This document shows positions 29,654 to 39,026 of a DNA stretch of 64,000 nt, piece after piece (within the stretch, counting starts at the first letter, position 1; every line of letters starts with the position of its first letter). The stretch comes from Aquabacterium fontiphilum. GTDB lineage: Bacteria; Pseudomonadota; Gammaproteobacteria; Burkholderiales; Burkholderiaceae_C. The notes under the pieces are model-generated. The model saw nothing but the letters and a program-made list of their open reading frames with translations. It did no database searches and was not told the origin of the DNA. A program made the translations under genes and the position numbers. The stretch lies in the NCBI RefSeq assembly GCF_009909205.1, contig NZ_JAAAPN010000012.1, positions 1 through 64,000 of the forward strand, read 5' to 3'.

Positions 29654-30817
29654 TTACTTGCGGTCCTTCAGCGGTACGAAGACCTGGTCTTCGGGGCCGG
29701 TGTAGTTGGCGCTTGGGCGGATGATCTTGCCGTCGATGCGTTGCTCGATCACGTGGGCCGACCAGCCGCTGGTGCGGGCGATCACGAACAGCGGCGTGAA
29801 CATGTCGGTGGGCACGCCCATCATGTGGTAGCTCACGGCGCTGAACCAGTCGAGGTTGGGGAACATCTTCTTGATTTCCCACATCACCGATTCGAGACGC
29901 TCGGCGATGTCGTACATCTTCATGTTGCCCTGTTCCTTGGACAGGTCTTCGGCCACCTTCTTGATGACCACGTTGCGCGGGTCGCTCACGGTGTAGACGG
30001 GGTGACCGAAACCGATCACGACTTCCTTGCGCTCCACGCGGGCGCGGATGTCGGCCTCGGCTTCATCGGGGTTGTCGTAGCGCTTCTGGATCTCGAAGGC
30101 GACTTCGTTGGCGCCGCCGTGCTTGGGGCCGCGCAGGGCGCCGATGCCGCCGCAGATGGCCGAGTACATGTCCGAGCCCGTGCCGGCCACCACGCGCGAG
30201 GTGAAGGTCGAGGCGTTGAACTCGTGCTCTGCGTACAGGATCAGGCTGGTGTGCATGGCGCGCACCCAGCTGTCGCGCGGCTTCTCGCCGTGCAGCAGGT
30301 GCAGGAAGTGGCCGCCGATCGAGTCGTCGTCGGTTTCCACCTCGATGCGCTTGCCGTTGTAGGCGTAGTGGTACCAGTACAGCAGCATCGAGCCCAGGCA
30401 GGCCATCAGCTTGTCGGCGATGTCGCGGGCGCCGGGGTGGTTGTGGTCTTCCTTCTCGGGCTTGACGCAACCGAGCACCGACACGCCGGTGCGCATCACG
30501 TCCATGGGGTGGGCTGATGGAGGCAGTTGCTCCAGGGCGACCTTGACGGCGGCCGGCAGGCCGCGCAGCGACTTCAGCTTGGCCTTGTAGCCAGCCAGTT
30601 CGGCCACGTTGGGCAGCTTGCCGTGCACCAGCAGGTGGGCGATCTCTTCGAATTCGCAGGTGGTGGCGACATCGAGGATGTCATAGCCACGGTAGTGCAG
30701 GTCGTTGCCGCTGCGGCCCACGGTACACAGGGCGGTGTTGCCGGCCGCCGTGCCCGACAGGGCGACGGACTTCTTGGGCTTGAAACCGGGGGTGGTTGTC
30801 TCAGGGGTAGCGCTCAT
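29654..30817 (-). CDS. prpC: 2-methylcitrate synthase
   Basis: A 387-residue citrate-synthase-fold enzyme condensing propionyl-CoA with oxaloacetate. Typical PrpC features are the N-terminal [49 protein letters not shown] and the catalytic FGHPVYT. The short N-terminus and the [11 protein letters not shown] block distinguish it from GltA at 46636. GGAG lies upstream of ATG 30817. It is second in the operon, 35 bases after prpB. Confidence 0.97.
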   Translation of the reverse strand: MSATPETTTPGFKPKKSVALSGTAAGNTALCTVGRSGNDLHYRGYDILDVATTCEFEEIAHLLVHGKLPNVAELAGYKAKLKSLRGLPAAVKVALEQLPPSAHPMDVMRTGVSVLGCVKPEKEDHNHPGARDIADKLMACLGSMLLYWYHYAYNGKRIEVETDDDSIGGHFLHLLHGEKPRDSWVRAMHTSLILYAEHEFNASTFTSRVVAGTGSDMYSAICGGIGALRGPKHGGANEVAFEIQKRYDNPDEAEADIRARVERKEVVIGFGHPVYTVSDPRNVVIKKVAEDLSKEQGNMKMYDIAERLESVMWEIKKMFPNLDWFSAVSYHMMGVPTDMFTPLFVIARTSGWSAHVIEQRIDGKIIRPSANYTGPEDQVFVPLKDRK

Positions 30818-30852
30818 GGGGTGTGTCTCCAGATGAGGTGAGGCAGCGGAAA

Positions 30853-31737
30853 TTACTTTTTGGCGGCGAACAGGGCGTCGAGCTTGCCCTCGAAGGCGTG
30901 GTAGCCGATGCGGTCGTACAACTCTTCGCGGGTCTGCATGATGTCGACCACATTGCGCTGGTGGCCATCACGGCGCACGGCGGTGTACACGGTCTCGGCG
31001 GCCTTGTTCATGGCGCGGAAGGCGCTCAGCGGGTAGAGCACCATGCCCACGCCGGTGGGCGCCAGATCTTCCACGCTGAACAGCGGTGTCTTGCCGAACT
31101 CGGTGATGTTGGCCAGCACGGGCACCTTCACGGCGTCGACAAACTTCTTGTAGGTGTCGAGGTCGTAAGCGGCCTCAGCAAAGATGCCGTCGGCACCGGC
31201 TTCCACGCATTGGATGGCGCGTTCAATCGCGGCATCCACGCCGTGGACCTGGATGGCGTCGGTGCGGGCGATCAGGAAGAAGTCCTTGTCCGTTTTGGCG
31301 TCTGCGGCTGCCTTGACGCGGTCGACCATTTCTTCGGTCGACACGATTTCTTTGCCGGGGCGATGACCGCAGCGCTTGGCGCCCACCTGGTCTTCGATGT
31401 GGCACGCGGCGGCGCCAGCCTTGATCAGGCTCTTGATGGTGCGCTCGATGTTGAACGCGCTGGGCCCGAAGCCGGTGTCGATGTCGACCAGCAGCGGCAG
31501 GTCGCACACGTCGGTGATGCGGCGCGTGTCGATCAGCACGTCTTCCATCGTGTTGATGCCCAGATCAGGCAGGCCCAGCGAGCCCGCGGCCACGCCGCCA
31601 CCCGACAGGTAGATGGCCTTGAAGCCGGCGCGTTTGGCGAGCAGGGCGTGATTGGCGTTGATGGCGCCGATGACCTGCAGCGGGGATTCTTCCTGAAGCG
31701 CCTGGCGGAAACGGGCGCCGGGGGAGTTGAGGGCCAT
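30853..31737 (-). CDS. prpB: methylisocitrate lyase
   Basis: A 294-residue isocitrate-lyase superfamily enzyme splitting 2-methylisocitrate into pyruvate and succinate. The catalytic loop [10 protein letters not shown] is present, with [16 protein letters not shown] and the metal-binding [13 protein letters not shown] 31737 has an AGGAGA site upstream; the open frame extends further upstream but into the promoter region. It is the first gene of the prp operon, transcribed from a sigma-54 promoter, divergent from prpR. Confidence 0.97.
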   Translation of the reverse strand: MALNSPGARFRQALQEESPLQVIGAINANHALLAKRAGFKAIYLSGGGVAAGSLGLPDLGINTMEDVLIDTRRITDVCDLPLLVDIDTGFGPSAFNIERTIKSLIKAGAAACHIEDQVGAKRCGHRPGKEIVSTEEMVDRVKAAADAKTDKDFFLIARTDAIQVHGVDAAIERAIQCVEAGADGIFAEAAYDLDTYKKFVDAVKVPVLANITEFGKTPLFSVEDLAPTGVGMVLYPLSAFRAMNKAAETVYTAVRRDGHQRNVVDIMQTREELYDRIGYHAFEGKLDALFAAKK

Positions 31738-31779
31738 GTCGTGTCTCCTGTGGAGGGCGTGAGCGATGCCACTGTGAAC

Positions 31780-31794
31780 GCAACGGGTATGCCA
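31780..31794 (-). promoter_or_regulatory. sigma-54 promoter of prpBC-acnD-prpF
   Basis: On the minus strand TGGCATACCCGTTGC has GG and GC separated by exactly ten bases and a TTGC -12 box, close to the consensus. The transcript would begin near 31768, about 30 bases before the prpB start. The adjacent divergent gene encodes the sigma-54 activator PrpR. Confidence 0.75.
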
Positions 31795-31903
31795 GTGCGG
31801 GCGACATGGTGCCATGGGCGACGTGCTCGCGCCATAAGTGCCTGTCACTGCTTGCAAAAAAGCGAAGCGCCCTGGCCTTGCGTCGGGTCGACGGTCTGTG
31901 ATG

Positions 31904-31962
31904 CGTTTCGATTATGAAACGGCGCTACACTTGAGCGAAACAAGTCGTGCAACATTGAAACG
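31904..31962. promoter_or_regulatory. candidate PrpR operator array
   Basis: CGTTTC (31904-31909) faces GAAACG (31916-31921) as a 6-bp inverted repeat. The GAAAC core recurs at 31937-31941 and 31957-31961, that is, at roughly 20-21 base steps (two helical turns). The array is 110-170 bases upstream of the prpB sigma-54 promoter and runs up to the prpR start, so it could serve both activation of prpB and autoregulation of prpR. Confidence 0.55.
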
Positions 31963-31970
31963 CTCCCCGC

Positions 31971-33941
31971 ATGCCGCCTGCCGTGTCAGATCCTGATGCC
32001 CGCCCTCGCATCGTTGCGGTCGGCTTCAAGCGCATCAATCAGATGCTGCAGGCGCTGGCGCCTGCGTTTGCGGATCGGGCGTCGATCGAGGTGCTGGATG
32101 TGGGCTTCGAGCAGGCTGTTGCGCAGGTGAGGGCACGTCAGGCCGCCCAGGCCGTCGACGTCGTTGTGGCGGCCGGCTCGAACGGTGGCTACTTGCGCCA
32201 GCATCTGGAGTTGCCCGTGGTGCTGGTCAAGGTCGGCGGATTTGATCTGCTGCAGGCGCTCGCGCGGGCGCGGCGCGTGTCCAGCCACATCGGGCTGGTG
32301 ACCTGGCAGGGGGCGCCCATGGATCTGTCGGCGCTCGCCGCCCTGTCCGACCTGACCGTGGCCGAGCGCAGCTACGCCACTGAAGACGAAGCGCGGGCTT
32401 GCGTGGCCGAGTTGCGGCAGGCGGGTGTGCAGGCCGTGGTGGGCCCTGGCCTCGTGGCCGATCTGGCCGATCAGATGGGGCTGACCGGCATCTTTCTCTA
32501 CTCGACCGACGCGGTGCGCGAGGCCTTGCACGACGCGGTCGAGGTGGCGCGCGCGGCCCGCATCGAACAAGCCAAGCGCGAGCGGCTCAACACCATCCTG
32601 GACCAGCTCAGCGACGGGGTCATTGCCGTGGACCGCACCGAGCGCATCCAGACGCTCAACCCAACGATGGCTCATTGGCTGGGTGTGCGCCCCGAGGCCT
32701 GGTTGGGCCGCGCCTTGACCGAGGTCTGCCCCGAGCTGAGCCTGCGCGACACGCTGCGCCTGGGGCTGCCCGATGTCGAACGCATCGAGCGTGTGGGCGG
32801 CAAGACCCTGATCGTCAACCGTCTGCCCATTGTCGAGCAGGGGGCTCTGACCGGTGCCGTGCTGACTTGTCAGGACCCGGTCTCGATCCAGCGGGTCGAC
32901 CGCCACATTCGCTCGCGCAGCAAGTCACCGGCGGCCGCGCGTCGTCAGGCCCTGGCGCAACTGCTGGGCCGCAGCCCGGCGATGGAGTTGGTGCGCCGCA
33001 TGGCCGCCAGCGCGGCGCGCAGCCAGTCCACGGTGCTGCTGATCGGCGAGAGCGGCACGGGCAAGGAGTTGATCGCCCAGGGCATTCATGCGGCCAGCGA
33101 GCGCAGCGACATGCCGTTCGTGGCAGTCAACTGCGCGGCCGTGGCTGAAAGCCTGCTGGAAAGCGAGCTGTTCGGCTACGAGGAGGGCGCCTTTACCGGT
33201 GCGCGGCGCGGTGGCAAGGCCGGCCTGTTCGAGGCGGCTCACAACGGCACGCTCTTTCTGGACGAGGTGGGCGACATGCCGCCGTCCTTGCAGGCGCGGC
33301 TGCTGCGCGTGTTGCAGGAGCGCGAGGTATTGCGTGTGGGGGCGACCGAGCCGACGCCTGTCAACGTGCGCGTGATCGCGGCCACCCACCGCGATCTGCA
33401 GGCCTTGGTGGCGGAAGGGCGATTTCGCCTCGATCTGTTCTATCGCCTCAACATCCTGCGCGTGGATGTGCCGCCGCTGCGCGCCCGCGAGCAGGATGTG
33501 CCGCTGTTGGCCGAGGCGCTGCACGCACACCTGTGTCGGCGCATCGGCGTCGAGCCAGCGCGCACACGGCCGTGGGTGCATGCGCTGGTGGCGGCGGCGG
33601 AGGGCTACGCGTGGCCGGGCAATGTGCGCGAGCTGGAAAACCTGCTGGAGCGGGTGCTGGCTTATGCGGATGACGAGCCGGGTGATGCGCCCCGCGTGGC
33701 CCCGCTGCAGGAGCGGTTGCGGGCCCTCGCGCCCGAGCTGTTCGCCGCCCGGGAAGGGGGCGCGTTACGCCGCCCGGATGTCACGGTGGCGCCCGACCTG
33801 CACACCCAGCAGGAGGCCGCCAGCCTGCGCGCCATCCGCGAGGCGCTGGCGGCGTGCGGCGGTGACCGCCAGGAGGCCGCGCGCCGCCTGGGCATCAGCC
33901 GGACCACGCTGTGGCGCCGTTTGAAGCAGGGCAGCATCTGA
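31971..33941 (+). CDS. prpR: propionate catabolism sigma-54 activator
   Basis: A 656-residue enhancer-binding protein. An N-terminal PrpR_N sensor (about residues 14-190, the 2-methylcitrate-sensing domain in this family) is followed by a PAS-like segment (~205-300), an AAA+ domain with Walker A GESGTGKE (~359) and an intact GAFTGA loop (~406), and a Fis-type helix-turn-helix ([17 protein letters not shown]) at the C-terminus. ATG 31971 has no clear ribosome site. Divergence from prpB and the operator array between them make the target clear. Confidence 0.95.
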   Translation: MPPAVSDPDARPRIVAVGFKRINQMLQALAPAFADRASIEVLDVGFEQAVAQVRARQAAQAVDVVVAAGSNGGYLRQHLELPVVLVKVGGFDLLQALARARRVSSHIGLVTWQGAPMDLSALAALSDLTVAERSYATEDEARACVAELRQAGVQAVVGPGLVADLADQMGLTGIFLYSTDAVREALHDAVEVARAARIEQAKRERLNTILDQLSDGVIAVDRTERIQTLNPTMAHWLGVRPEAWLGRALTEVCPELSLRDTLRLGLPDVERIERVGGKTLIVNRLPIVEQGALTGAVLTCQDPVSIQRVDRHIRSRSKSPAAARRQALAQLLGRSPAMELVRRMAASAARSQSTVLLIGESGTGKELIAQGIHAASERSDMPFVAVNCAAVAESLLESELFGYEEGAFTGARRGGKAGLFEAAHNGTLFLDEVGDMPPSLQARLLRVLQEREVLRVGATEPTPVNVRVIAATHRDLQALVAEGRFRLDLFYRLNILRVDVPPLRAREQDVPLLAEALHAHLCRRIGVEPARTRPWVHALVAAAEGYAWPGNVRELENLLERVLAYADDEPGDAPRVAPLQERLRALAPELFAAREGGALRRPDVTVAPDLHTQQEAASLRAIREALAACGGDRQEAARRLGISRTTLWRRLKQGSI

Positions 33942-33968
33942 GGCCCCGCGCAGGCTGGCGAATCGGTG

Positions 33969-34325
33969 TCAGAAGGGGCCGGGCAGGAACTTCAGTCCCA
34001 GCAGGATGACCGAGGTCACGGCATTGAAGGTCACGCCCAGAATGGCCTGGACATACAGCACGGCAGACAAAGCCTGTGCGCCCAGTCCGTGCTCCACGAG
34101 CACCCCCACCAGAAAGCTGCAGACCGTGAGCACGGCCCAGCGCCGCAGGTAAGTCGGCAGCCATCGCGCCTGCTGCTGGTTGTGGCGCCAGGCGGCGGCA
34201 CGCTCGAACAGGCCGGGGCGGTTCACATCGTGAAACAGCCAGCCAAAAAACCAGTAGCGGTACAGCAGTTGCCGCAGCCGCAGCGGGGGTGGTCCGGGCG
34301 TGTGTGCGTGCAGCAGGTGGGTCAT
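33969..34325 (-). CDS. small two-segment membrane protein of unknown function
   Basis: A 118-residue protein. ATG 34325 is selected because GGAGGG lies eight bases upstream. The N-terminal half is polar, with an aromatic stretch (YRYWFFGWLFHDVNRPG); the C-terminal half has two hydrophobic segments (VLTVCSFLVGVLVEHGL and LYVQAILGVTFNAVTSVILLG), so both termini probably face the same side. It is divergent from the radical SAM gene and convergent with prpR. The family is not recognised. Confidence 0.65.
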   Translation of the reverse strand: MTHLLHAHTPGPPPLRLRQLLYRYWFFGWLFHDVNRPGLFERAAAWRHNQQQARWLPTYLRRWAVLTVCSFLVGVLVEHGLGAQALSAVLYVQAILGVTFNAVTSVILLGLKFLPGPF

Positions 34326-34496
34326 GCGCAGCCCTCCGTGTTCAGGGATCCATCTTGCCAAGGTGGCGCCGCCATGAAAACCGCAATCTCCGGTGTTTGC
34401 GTGGCGTTTCACCGCGGCTAGCGCCCCATGCTGGGGCATGGCGCGTGCCCGGCCCTTCGCCTACACTGCGCGCCAGCCCCCCCGTTCGCTTGCAGC

Positions 34497-36398
34497 ATGC
34501 CCTCGTCTGACGTCAAGGTGTTGTCGGTCATCCCGCCGATGACCCAGCTCAACACCCCTTACCCCTCGACTGCCTACCTCACCGGCTTCCTGCGCAGCCA
34601 GGGCGTGGCGGCCGTCCAGGAAGACCTGGCGCTGCAGCTGGTGCTGCGCCTGCTCAGTCAGGCCGGCCTGGCCGACGTGCGCGCCGCCATCGACCGGCAG
34701 GGCGCGCAGGCCGTGTCCGAGCCCGTGGCCAGCTTTGTCTCCCAGTTCGACGCGTACGCGGCCACCATCGATGCCGTCATCGGCTTTCTGCAAGGTCGCG
34801 ACCCCACGCTGGCGCATCGCATCAACACCCGCCGCTTCCTGCCCGAGGGGCCGCGCTTCCGCTCGCTCGACGTCTATGTCGACGACGAGGGCGGCGACCC
34901 GCTGGCGTGGGCCTTTGGCGCGCTCGGCCTGCAGGACCGTGCCCGGCATCTGGCCACGCTCTACCTCAACGATCTGGCTGATGTGCTGCGCGATGCCATC
35001 GACCCGCGCTTCGAGTTCGTGCGTTACGCGGAATCGCTGGCGCAAAGCCAGCCCACCTTCGATCCGCTGGCCGAAGCGCTGGCTGCCCCGACCAACCTGG
35101 TGGATGACACGCTGCAGGCGCTCACGCTGGATGCCGTGGCGCGCCACGCGCCCGGCCTGGTGGTGGTTTCCGTGCCCTTTCCGGGCGCGGTGTATGCCGC
35201 CTTTCGCATTGCCCAGGCCATCCGCCGCGCGCATCCCGGCCTGCCGATCGCGCTGGGTGGTGGCTTCGTCAACACCGAGCTGCGCGAGCTGGCCGAGCCG
35301 CGGGTGTTCGATTACTTTGATTTCGTCTGCCTCGACGCGGGTGAGCGCCCGCTGCTGAGCCTGCTGGCCCACCTGCGCGGTGAGCGGGCCCGTGATCGGC
35401 TGGTGCGCACCTTTGTGCGCGACGAGGCCGGCCGCGTGCGTTTCATCAACTGGCCCGAGCCCGATGTGCCTTTCGGTGAGTGGGGCACACCGACGTGGGA
35501 CGGCCTGCCGCTGGGGCAGTATCTGTCCCTGCTGGACATGCTCAACCCGATGAACCGGCTGTGGTCGGACGGGCGGTGGAACAAGCTGACCGTGGCGCAC
35601 GGCTGCTATTGGAAGAAGTGCAGCTTCTGCGACGTCAGCCTGGACTACATCTCACGCTACGGGACGACCACGGCCGAGGGGCTGGTCGACCGCATCGAGG
35701 CCATCGTGCGCGAGACGGGGCAGACCGGCTTTCACTTTGTCGACGAGGCCGCGCCGCCCAAGATGCTGCGCGCGCTCGCCCAAGAGCTCATCCGACGCAA
35801 GGTCGGCATCTCCTGGTGGGGCAATGTGCGTTTCGAGAAGTCCTTCACCCCCGAGCTGTGCGAGCTATTGGCCGACAGCGGCTGCGTGGCCATCTCGGGT
35901 GGGCTGGAGGTGGCCTCCGACCGCCTGCTGCAGCTGATGAAGAAGGGCGTCTCGGTCGAACAGGTGGCGCGTGTGACCAAGGCGTTTGCCGATGCCGGCA
36001 TCCTGGTGCATGCTTACCTCATGTACGGCTTCCCCACCCAGACGGTGCAGGACACCGTGGATGCCCTGGAATACGTGCGCCAGCTGTTCGCCAACGGCTG
36101 CATCCATTCCGGTTTCTTCCACCGCTTCGCCTGCACCGTCCACTCTCCCGTCGGCCAGGATCCCCAGGCCTATGGCGTCACGCTCATCGACCTGCCACCG
36201 GTGACGTTTGCCAAGAACGACATTGGCTTCATCGATCCCACAGGTGTGGACCACGACCGGCTTGGCAAGGCGCTCAAGAAGGCCATCTACAACTACATGC
36301 ACGGCATCGGACTGGATCAGGACGTGCGCAGCTGGTTCAGCATGAAGGTGCCCCGCCCGACGGTGCCGCGGCACGTCATCGAGCGGGCCCTGTTGTGA
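34497..36398 (+). CDS. B12-binding-type radical SAM protein
   Basis: A 633-residue radical SAM enzyme. An N-terminal Rossmann-like region (VLSVIPPMTQLNTPYPSTAYL; a second part near residue 220, VVVSVPFPGAVYAAF, with ALGGGF) resembles cobalamin-binding domains. The [4Fe-4S] ligands are Cys370, Cys375 and Cys378 in CYWKKCSFC, a CX4CX2C spacing rather than the usual CX3CX2C. Later blocks ISGGLEVASDRLLQLMKKG and HAYLMYGFPTQT fit the radical SAM barrel. ATG 34497 removes an implausible leader peptide. The stop overlaps the next start (GTGA), coupling it to a phospholipase-D lipoprotein. The substrate is unknown; a lipid is suggested only by this neighbour. Confidence 0.85.
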   Translation: MPSSDVKVLSVIPPMTQLNTPYPSTAYLTGFLRSQGVAAVQEDLALQLVLRLLSQAGLADVRAAIDRQGAQAVSEPVASFVSQFDAYAATIDAVIGFLQGRDPTLAHRINTRRFLPEGPRFRSLDVYVDDEGGDPLAWAFGALGLQDRARHLATLYLNDLADVLRDAIDPRFEFVRYAESLAQSQPTFDPLAEALAAPTNLVDDTLQALTLDAVARHAPGLVVVSVPFPGAVYAAFRIAQAIRRAHPGLPIALGGGFVNTELRELAEPRVFDYFDFVCLDAGERPLLSLLAHLRGERARDRLVRTFVRDEAGRVRFINWPEPDVPFGEWGTPTWDGLPLGQYLSLLDMLNPMNRLWSDGRWNKLTVAHGCYWKKCSFCDVSLDYISRYGTTTAEGLVDRIEAIVRETGQTGFHFVDEAAPPKMLRALAQELIRRKVGISWWGNVRFEKSFTPELCELLADSGCVAISGGLEVASDRLLQLMKKGVSVEQVARVTKAFADAGILVHAYLMYGFPTQTVQDTVDALEYVRQLFANGCIHSGFFHRFACTVHSPVGQDPQAYGVTLIDLPPVTFAKNDIGFIDPTGVDHDRLGKALKKAIYNYMHGIGLDQDVRSWFSMKVPRPTVPRHVIERALL

Positions 36399-37870
36399 AG
36401 CGCGCCCGCGCCCTGGTCAACGCGCTGCTGGTGGTCACGCCGGCGCTCTTGGCGGGTTGCGCCACGTCGGCACTCGAAGTGCCCCATGCCCGACCTGTCG
36501 AGCGGGCGCTGTCGCCGCAGCCCGACGTCGCGTTGGGGCGCTGGGTGGCCGAGCACGTCCAGCCCGGGCGCGACGGCCTGTCCGGCGCCTATCCCGTTGC
36601 CACGGGGCAGGAGGCGCTGGCCTTGCGACTCGCCATGATCCATCGGGCCGAGCGCAGCCTGGATCTCCAGTACTACATCTGGCGACCTGACGCCAGCGGC
36701 CGCCTGTTGCTCGATGCCCTTGCGCAGGCGGCATGCAGGGGTGTGCGCGTGCGGCTGTTGCTGGACGATTGGGGTACGCGCCCCCCTGATGCGGAGCTGG
36801 CGCGTTTGCAAGCGCTGCCTCACTTTCATGTGCGGTTGTTCAACCCGTTGCCCGTGCGTGTCTGGCGCGGTCTGGGCATGCTGCTGCAGCCGGATCTCGG
36901 TCACCGCCGCATGCACAACAAGCTCGTGCTGGCCGACGGTCACGTGGCGCTGGTCGGTGGGCGCAATGTGGGCGACGAGTATTTCGATCGCCTTGCCGAT
37001 CTGGCATTCAGTGACCTGGACATGCTCGTGGCCGGTGCGGTGACCCCCGCCTTGGCCGACAGCTTCGATGCCTACTGGAACAGCCCGCATGCCGTGGCCT
37101 TGCGGGCCGATGACACCGTGTCCCCTGCGGCCAACTGCGCGGTGCTGCGTACGGCGCCGGAGCAGGGGCATCTGCCAGCCAGGCTACGCCGCGTGCCCGT
37201 GCAATCGCTGGCCGATCCCCCCGACAAGATCGACCTGGCCCCCGGGACCCATCCTCACAGCATTGGGGCGCGGCTGTCTGAGGCCCTCGGCGGGGTGGCG
37301 CACGACCTCGTGCTCATCTCCCCGTACTTCGTGCCGGGAGAGGAGGGGGTGGCGCAGATCCAGGCGCTGACAGCGGCTGGTGTGCGCGTGCGCATTGTGA
37401 CCAACTCGCTGGCGGCCACCGATGTGCCGATCGTCCATGCCGGCTATGCGCGCTATCGCGAAGCCCTGTTGGCATCAGGCGCTGAACTCTACGAAACGCG
37501 GGCAGACTCACCACGGCGCCGTGTCGCGCAGTCGGTAGGGGGCTCCTCACGCGTGAGCCTGCACGCCAAGGCCATGATTGTTGATGGCCGCAGGCTTTAC
37601 GTGGGGTCCATGAATCTGGACCCGCGCTCGCTGCACATCAACACTGAAAACGGCGTGTTGCTCGATGACCCTGGGCTTGCCGGTCGACTGGTGCAGGATC
37701 TGGAGCGGGCTCAGGCCGATCGGCTCTATCGCCTGAGCTTGACCGATGGTCAGTTGTCCTGGCATGCGGCAGACGGTCGGATCGCGGCCACCAGTGAGCC
37801 AGACGTGTCCTGGTGGCAACGCCTGAAACTCAGGCTGCTGTCACTGTTTGCCGTCGAGCGCCTGCTCTGA
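36395..37870 (+). CDS. phospholipase D / cardiolipin synthase C-like lipoprotein
   Basis: A 491-residue PLD-superfamily protein with two complete HKD motifs, HNKLVLADG (His174) with GGRN and HAKAMIVDG (His390) with GSMN. The N-terminus is a lipoprotein signal with lipobox LLAGC, so it is probably membrane-anchored outside the cytoplasm. Length and layout resemble E. coli ClsC (YmdC), which makes cardiolipin from phosphatidylglycerol and phosphatidylethanolamine; a phosphodiesterase of other lipids is possible. It starts at GTG 36395, overlapping the radical SAM stop by four bases. ClsC usually pairs with YmdB, which is not seen here. Confidence 0.88.
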   Translation: MKRARALVNALLVVTPALLAGCATSALEVPHARPVERALSPQPDVALGRWVAEHVQPGRDGLSGAYPVATGQEALALRLAMIHRAERSLDLQYYIWRPDASGRLLLDALAQAACRGVRVRLLLDDWGTRPPDAELARLQALPHFHVRLFNPLPVRVWRGLGMLLQPDLGHRRMHNKLVLADGHVALVGGRNVGDEYFDRLADLAFSDLDMLVAGAVTPALADSFDAYWNSPHAVALRADDTVSPAANCAVLRTAPEQGHLPARLRRVPVQSLADPPDKIDLAPGTHPHSIGARLSEALGGVAHDLVLISPYFVPGEEGVAQIQALTAAGVRVRIVTNSLAATDVPIVHAGYARYREALLASGAELYETRADSPRRRVAQSVGGSSRVSLHAKAMIVDGRRLYVGSMNLDPRSLHINTENGVLLDDPGLAGRLVQDLERAQADRLYRLSLTDGQLSWHAADGRIAATSEPDVSWWQRLKLRLLSLFAVERLL

Positions 37871-37882
37871 TCGCCATGGGCA

Positions 37883-38899
37883 TCAACCGAACCAGGTGCC
37901 CACGATGTCGCCAGGCAGCGGTTGGCCGGTCAGCCAGGCCCGCTCGAGTACGTGCCAATGCAGCCGGTAGCTGGCCCGGTCGTGCAGGACGCCATGGTGG
38001 GCGATCGGCCCCCAGTTGGCGGCCTGGGCCGCCTCCAGGATCTCGATGGCATCATCCACCTCGGCCGTCACCGGGGCGAACGCCTCAATGATCACCGGGA
38101 TCTGCTCGGGGTGGATGCTCCACATCCGCATGTAGCCCAATTCGCCCGCTGCACGCTCGGCGGCCTTGCCGAGGGCGCGCAAATCCTTGAACTCTGTCAC
38201 GACGCAGTGAGAGGGGACGACGCCGGCGGCATGGCAGGCCGCGGCAATCTCGAGCTTGGCGCGTACCACCAGTGGATGGCTGAATTGCCCATGGACCGTC
38301 ATGGCCGAGGCTGGAATGGCGCCACGGTGGTCGGACACGAAGTCCATCAGCCCGAAGGACAGCGACTCGACGCCTGGCAGGCGGGCGATGTCGTGAACCT
38401 GCTGCAGCGCGCGGTGGGTCTCGATCAGCCCGTGAACGGGGATCTCGCGCGTCACCCCGTGGCGCTGACGGGCAGCCTCGATCACCTCAAGCGCCAGCCG
38501 GGCCTCGGCCAGATCTTGCAGCTTGGGCACCATGATGAATGCCAGCTGCGCGCCCGCTTTGGCAATCAGCGAGTCCACGTCGCACTCGAAGGCTTCCTGA
38601 CAGGGAGCGTGTACGCGCACCCCGACCCGCTGGTGCAGGTTGTTGGGGCCGTGAAGCAATTCACACACCAGTGCGAGCTGCTCTGCTTCGTTGCCCAGTT
38701 CGGCCCCGTCTTCGAGGTCCAGCGTCACGTCGAACAGCACCCGGCCGGCTGCCTGAGCCATGTCGGCTTGCAGGGCCAGGCTCTTGCGCATCCGTGCTTC
38801 GGTGCCGGCGTAATGGTCGCATACCGGCAGCAACCGATGCTCCGCCTCGTGCGCGGCATACAAGGCTTGGCGGGGGTGAGTGGGCGGCAGATCGGACAT
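37883..38899 (-). CDS. HpcH/HpaI aldolase / CitE-like lyase
   Basis: A 338-residue TIM-barrel protein of the citrate-lyase-beta and malyl-CoA-lyase superfamily. It has the family blocks [25 protein letters not shown] (metal-binding acidic residues), [23 protein letters not shown] and [14 protein letters not shown]. The start is ATG 38899. In related genomes a gene like this often stands beside mdh; here a chemoreceptor gene lies between them. CoA-ester cleavage (malyl-, citramalyl- or a related CoA) is likely from the family, but the substrate is unknown, and no citrate lyase alpha or gamma subunits are present. Confidence 0.85.
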   Translation of the reverse strand: MSDLPPTHPRQALYAAHEAEHRLLPVCDHYAGTEARMRKSLALQADMAQAAGRVLFDVTLDLEDGAELGNEAEQLALVCELLHGPNNLHQRVGVRVHAPCQEAFECDVDSLIAKAGAQLAFIMVPKLQDLAEARLALEVIEAARQRHGVTREIPVHGLIETHRALQQVHDIARLPGVESLSFGLMDFVSDHRGAIPASAMTVHGQFSHPLVVRAKLEIAAACHAAGVVPSHCVVTEFKDLRALGKAAERAAGELGYMRMWSIHPEQIPVIIEAFAPVTAEVDDAIEILEAAQAANWGPIAHHGVLHDRASYRLHWHVLERAWLTGQPLPGDIVGTWFG

Positions 38900-38972
38900 G
38901 GCGGCGCGGGGTTGCTGGCTGCGATCAGTATGCCAGTGCGGCAATTGTGCTTACCCGCTTGGGTATGCTGCC

Positions 38973-38999
38973 TCAATTTGTTGGGCGATCTGCCGATGC
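38973..38999 (+). promoter_or_regulatory. sigma-28 (FliA) promoter of the second chemoreceptor
   Basis: TCAA, 15 bases, GCCGATGC (consensus TAAA-N15-GCCGATAA). It predicts a start near 39007 and a leader of about 20 bases containing the AGAGGA ribosome site. It matches the Aer-type gene's promoter in all but one core base. Confidence 0.7.
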
Positions 39000-39026
39000 A
39001 CAAGCAGTGACTTAGAGGACTTGCCC

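Noticed and set aside
37883-38899. Citrate lyase beta subunit (citE) as a firm name
   Set aside because: No alpha or gamma subunit genes; the superfamily includes several CoA-ester lyases.
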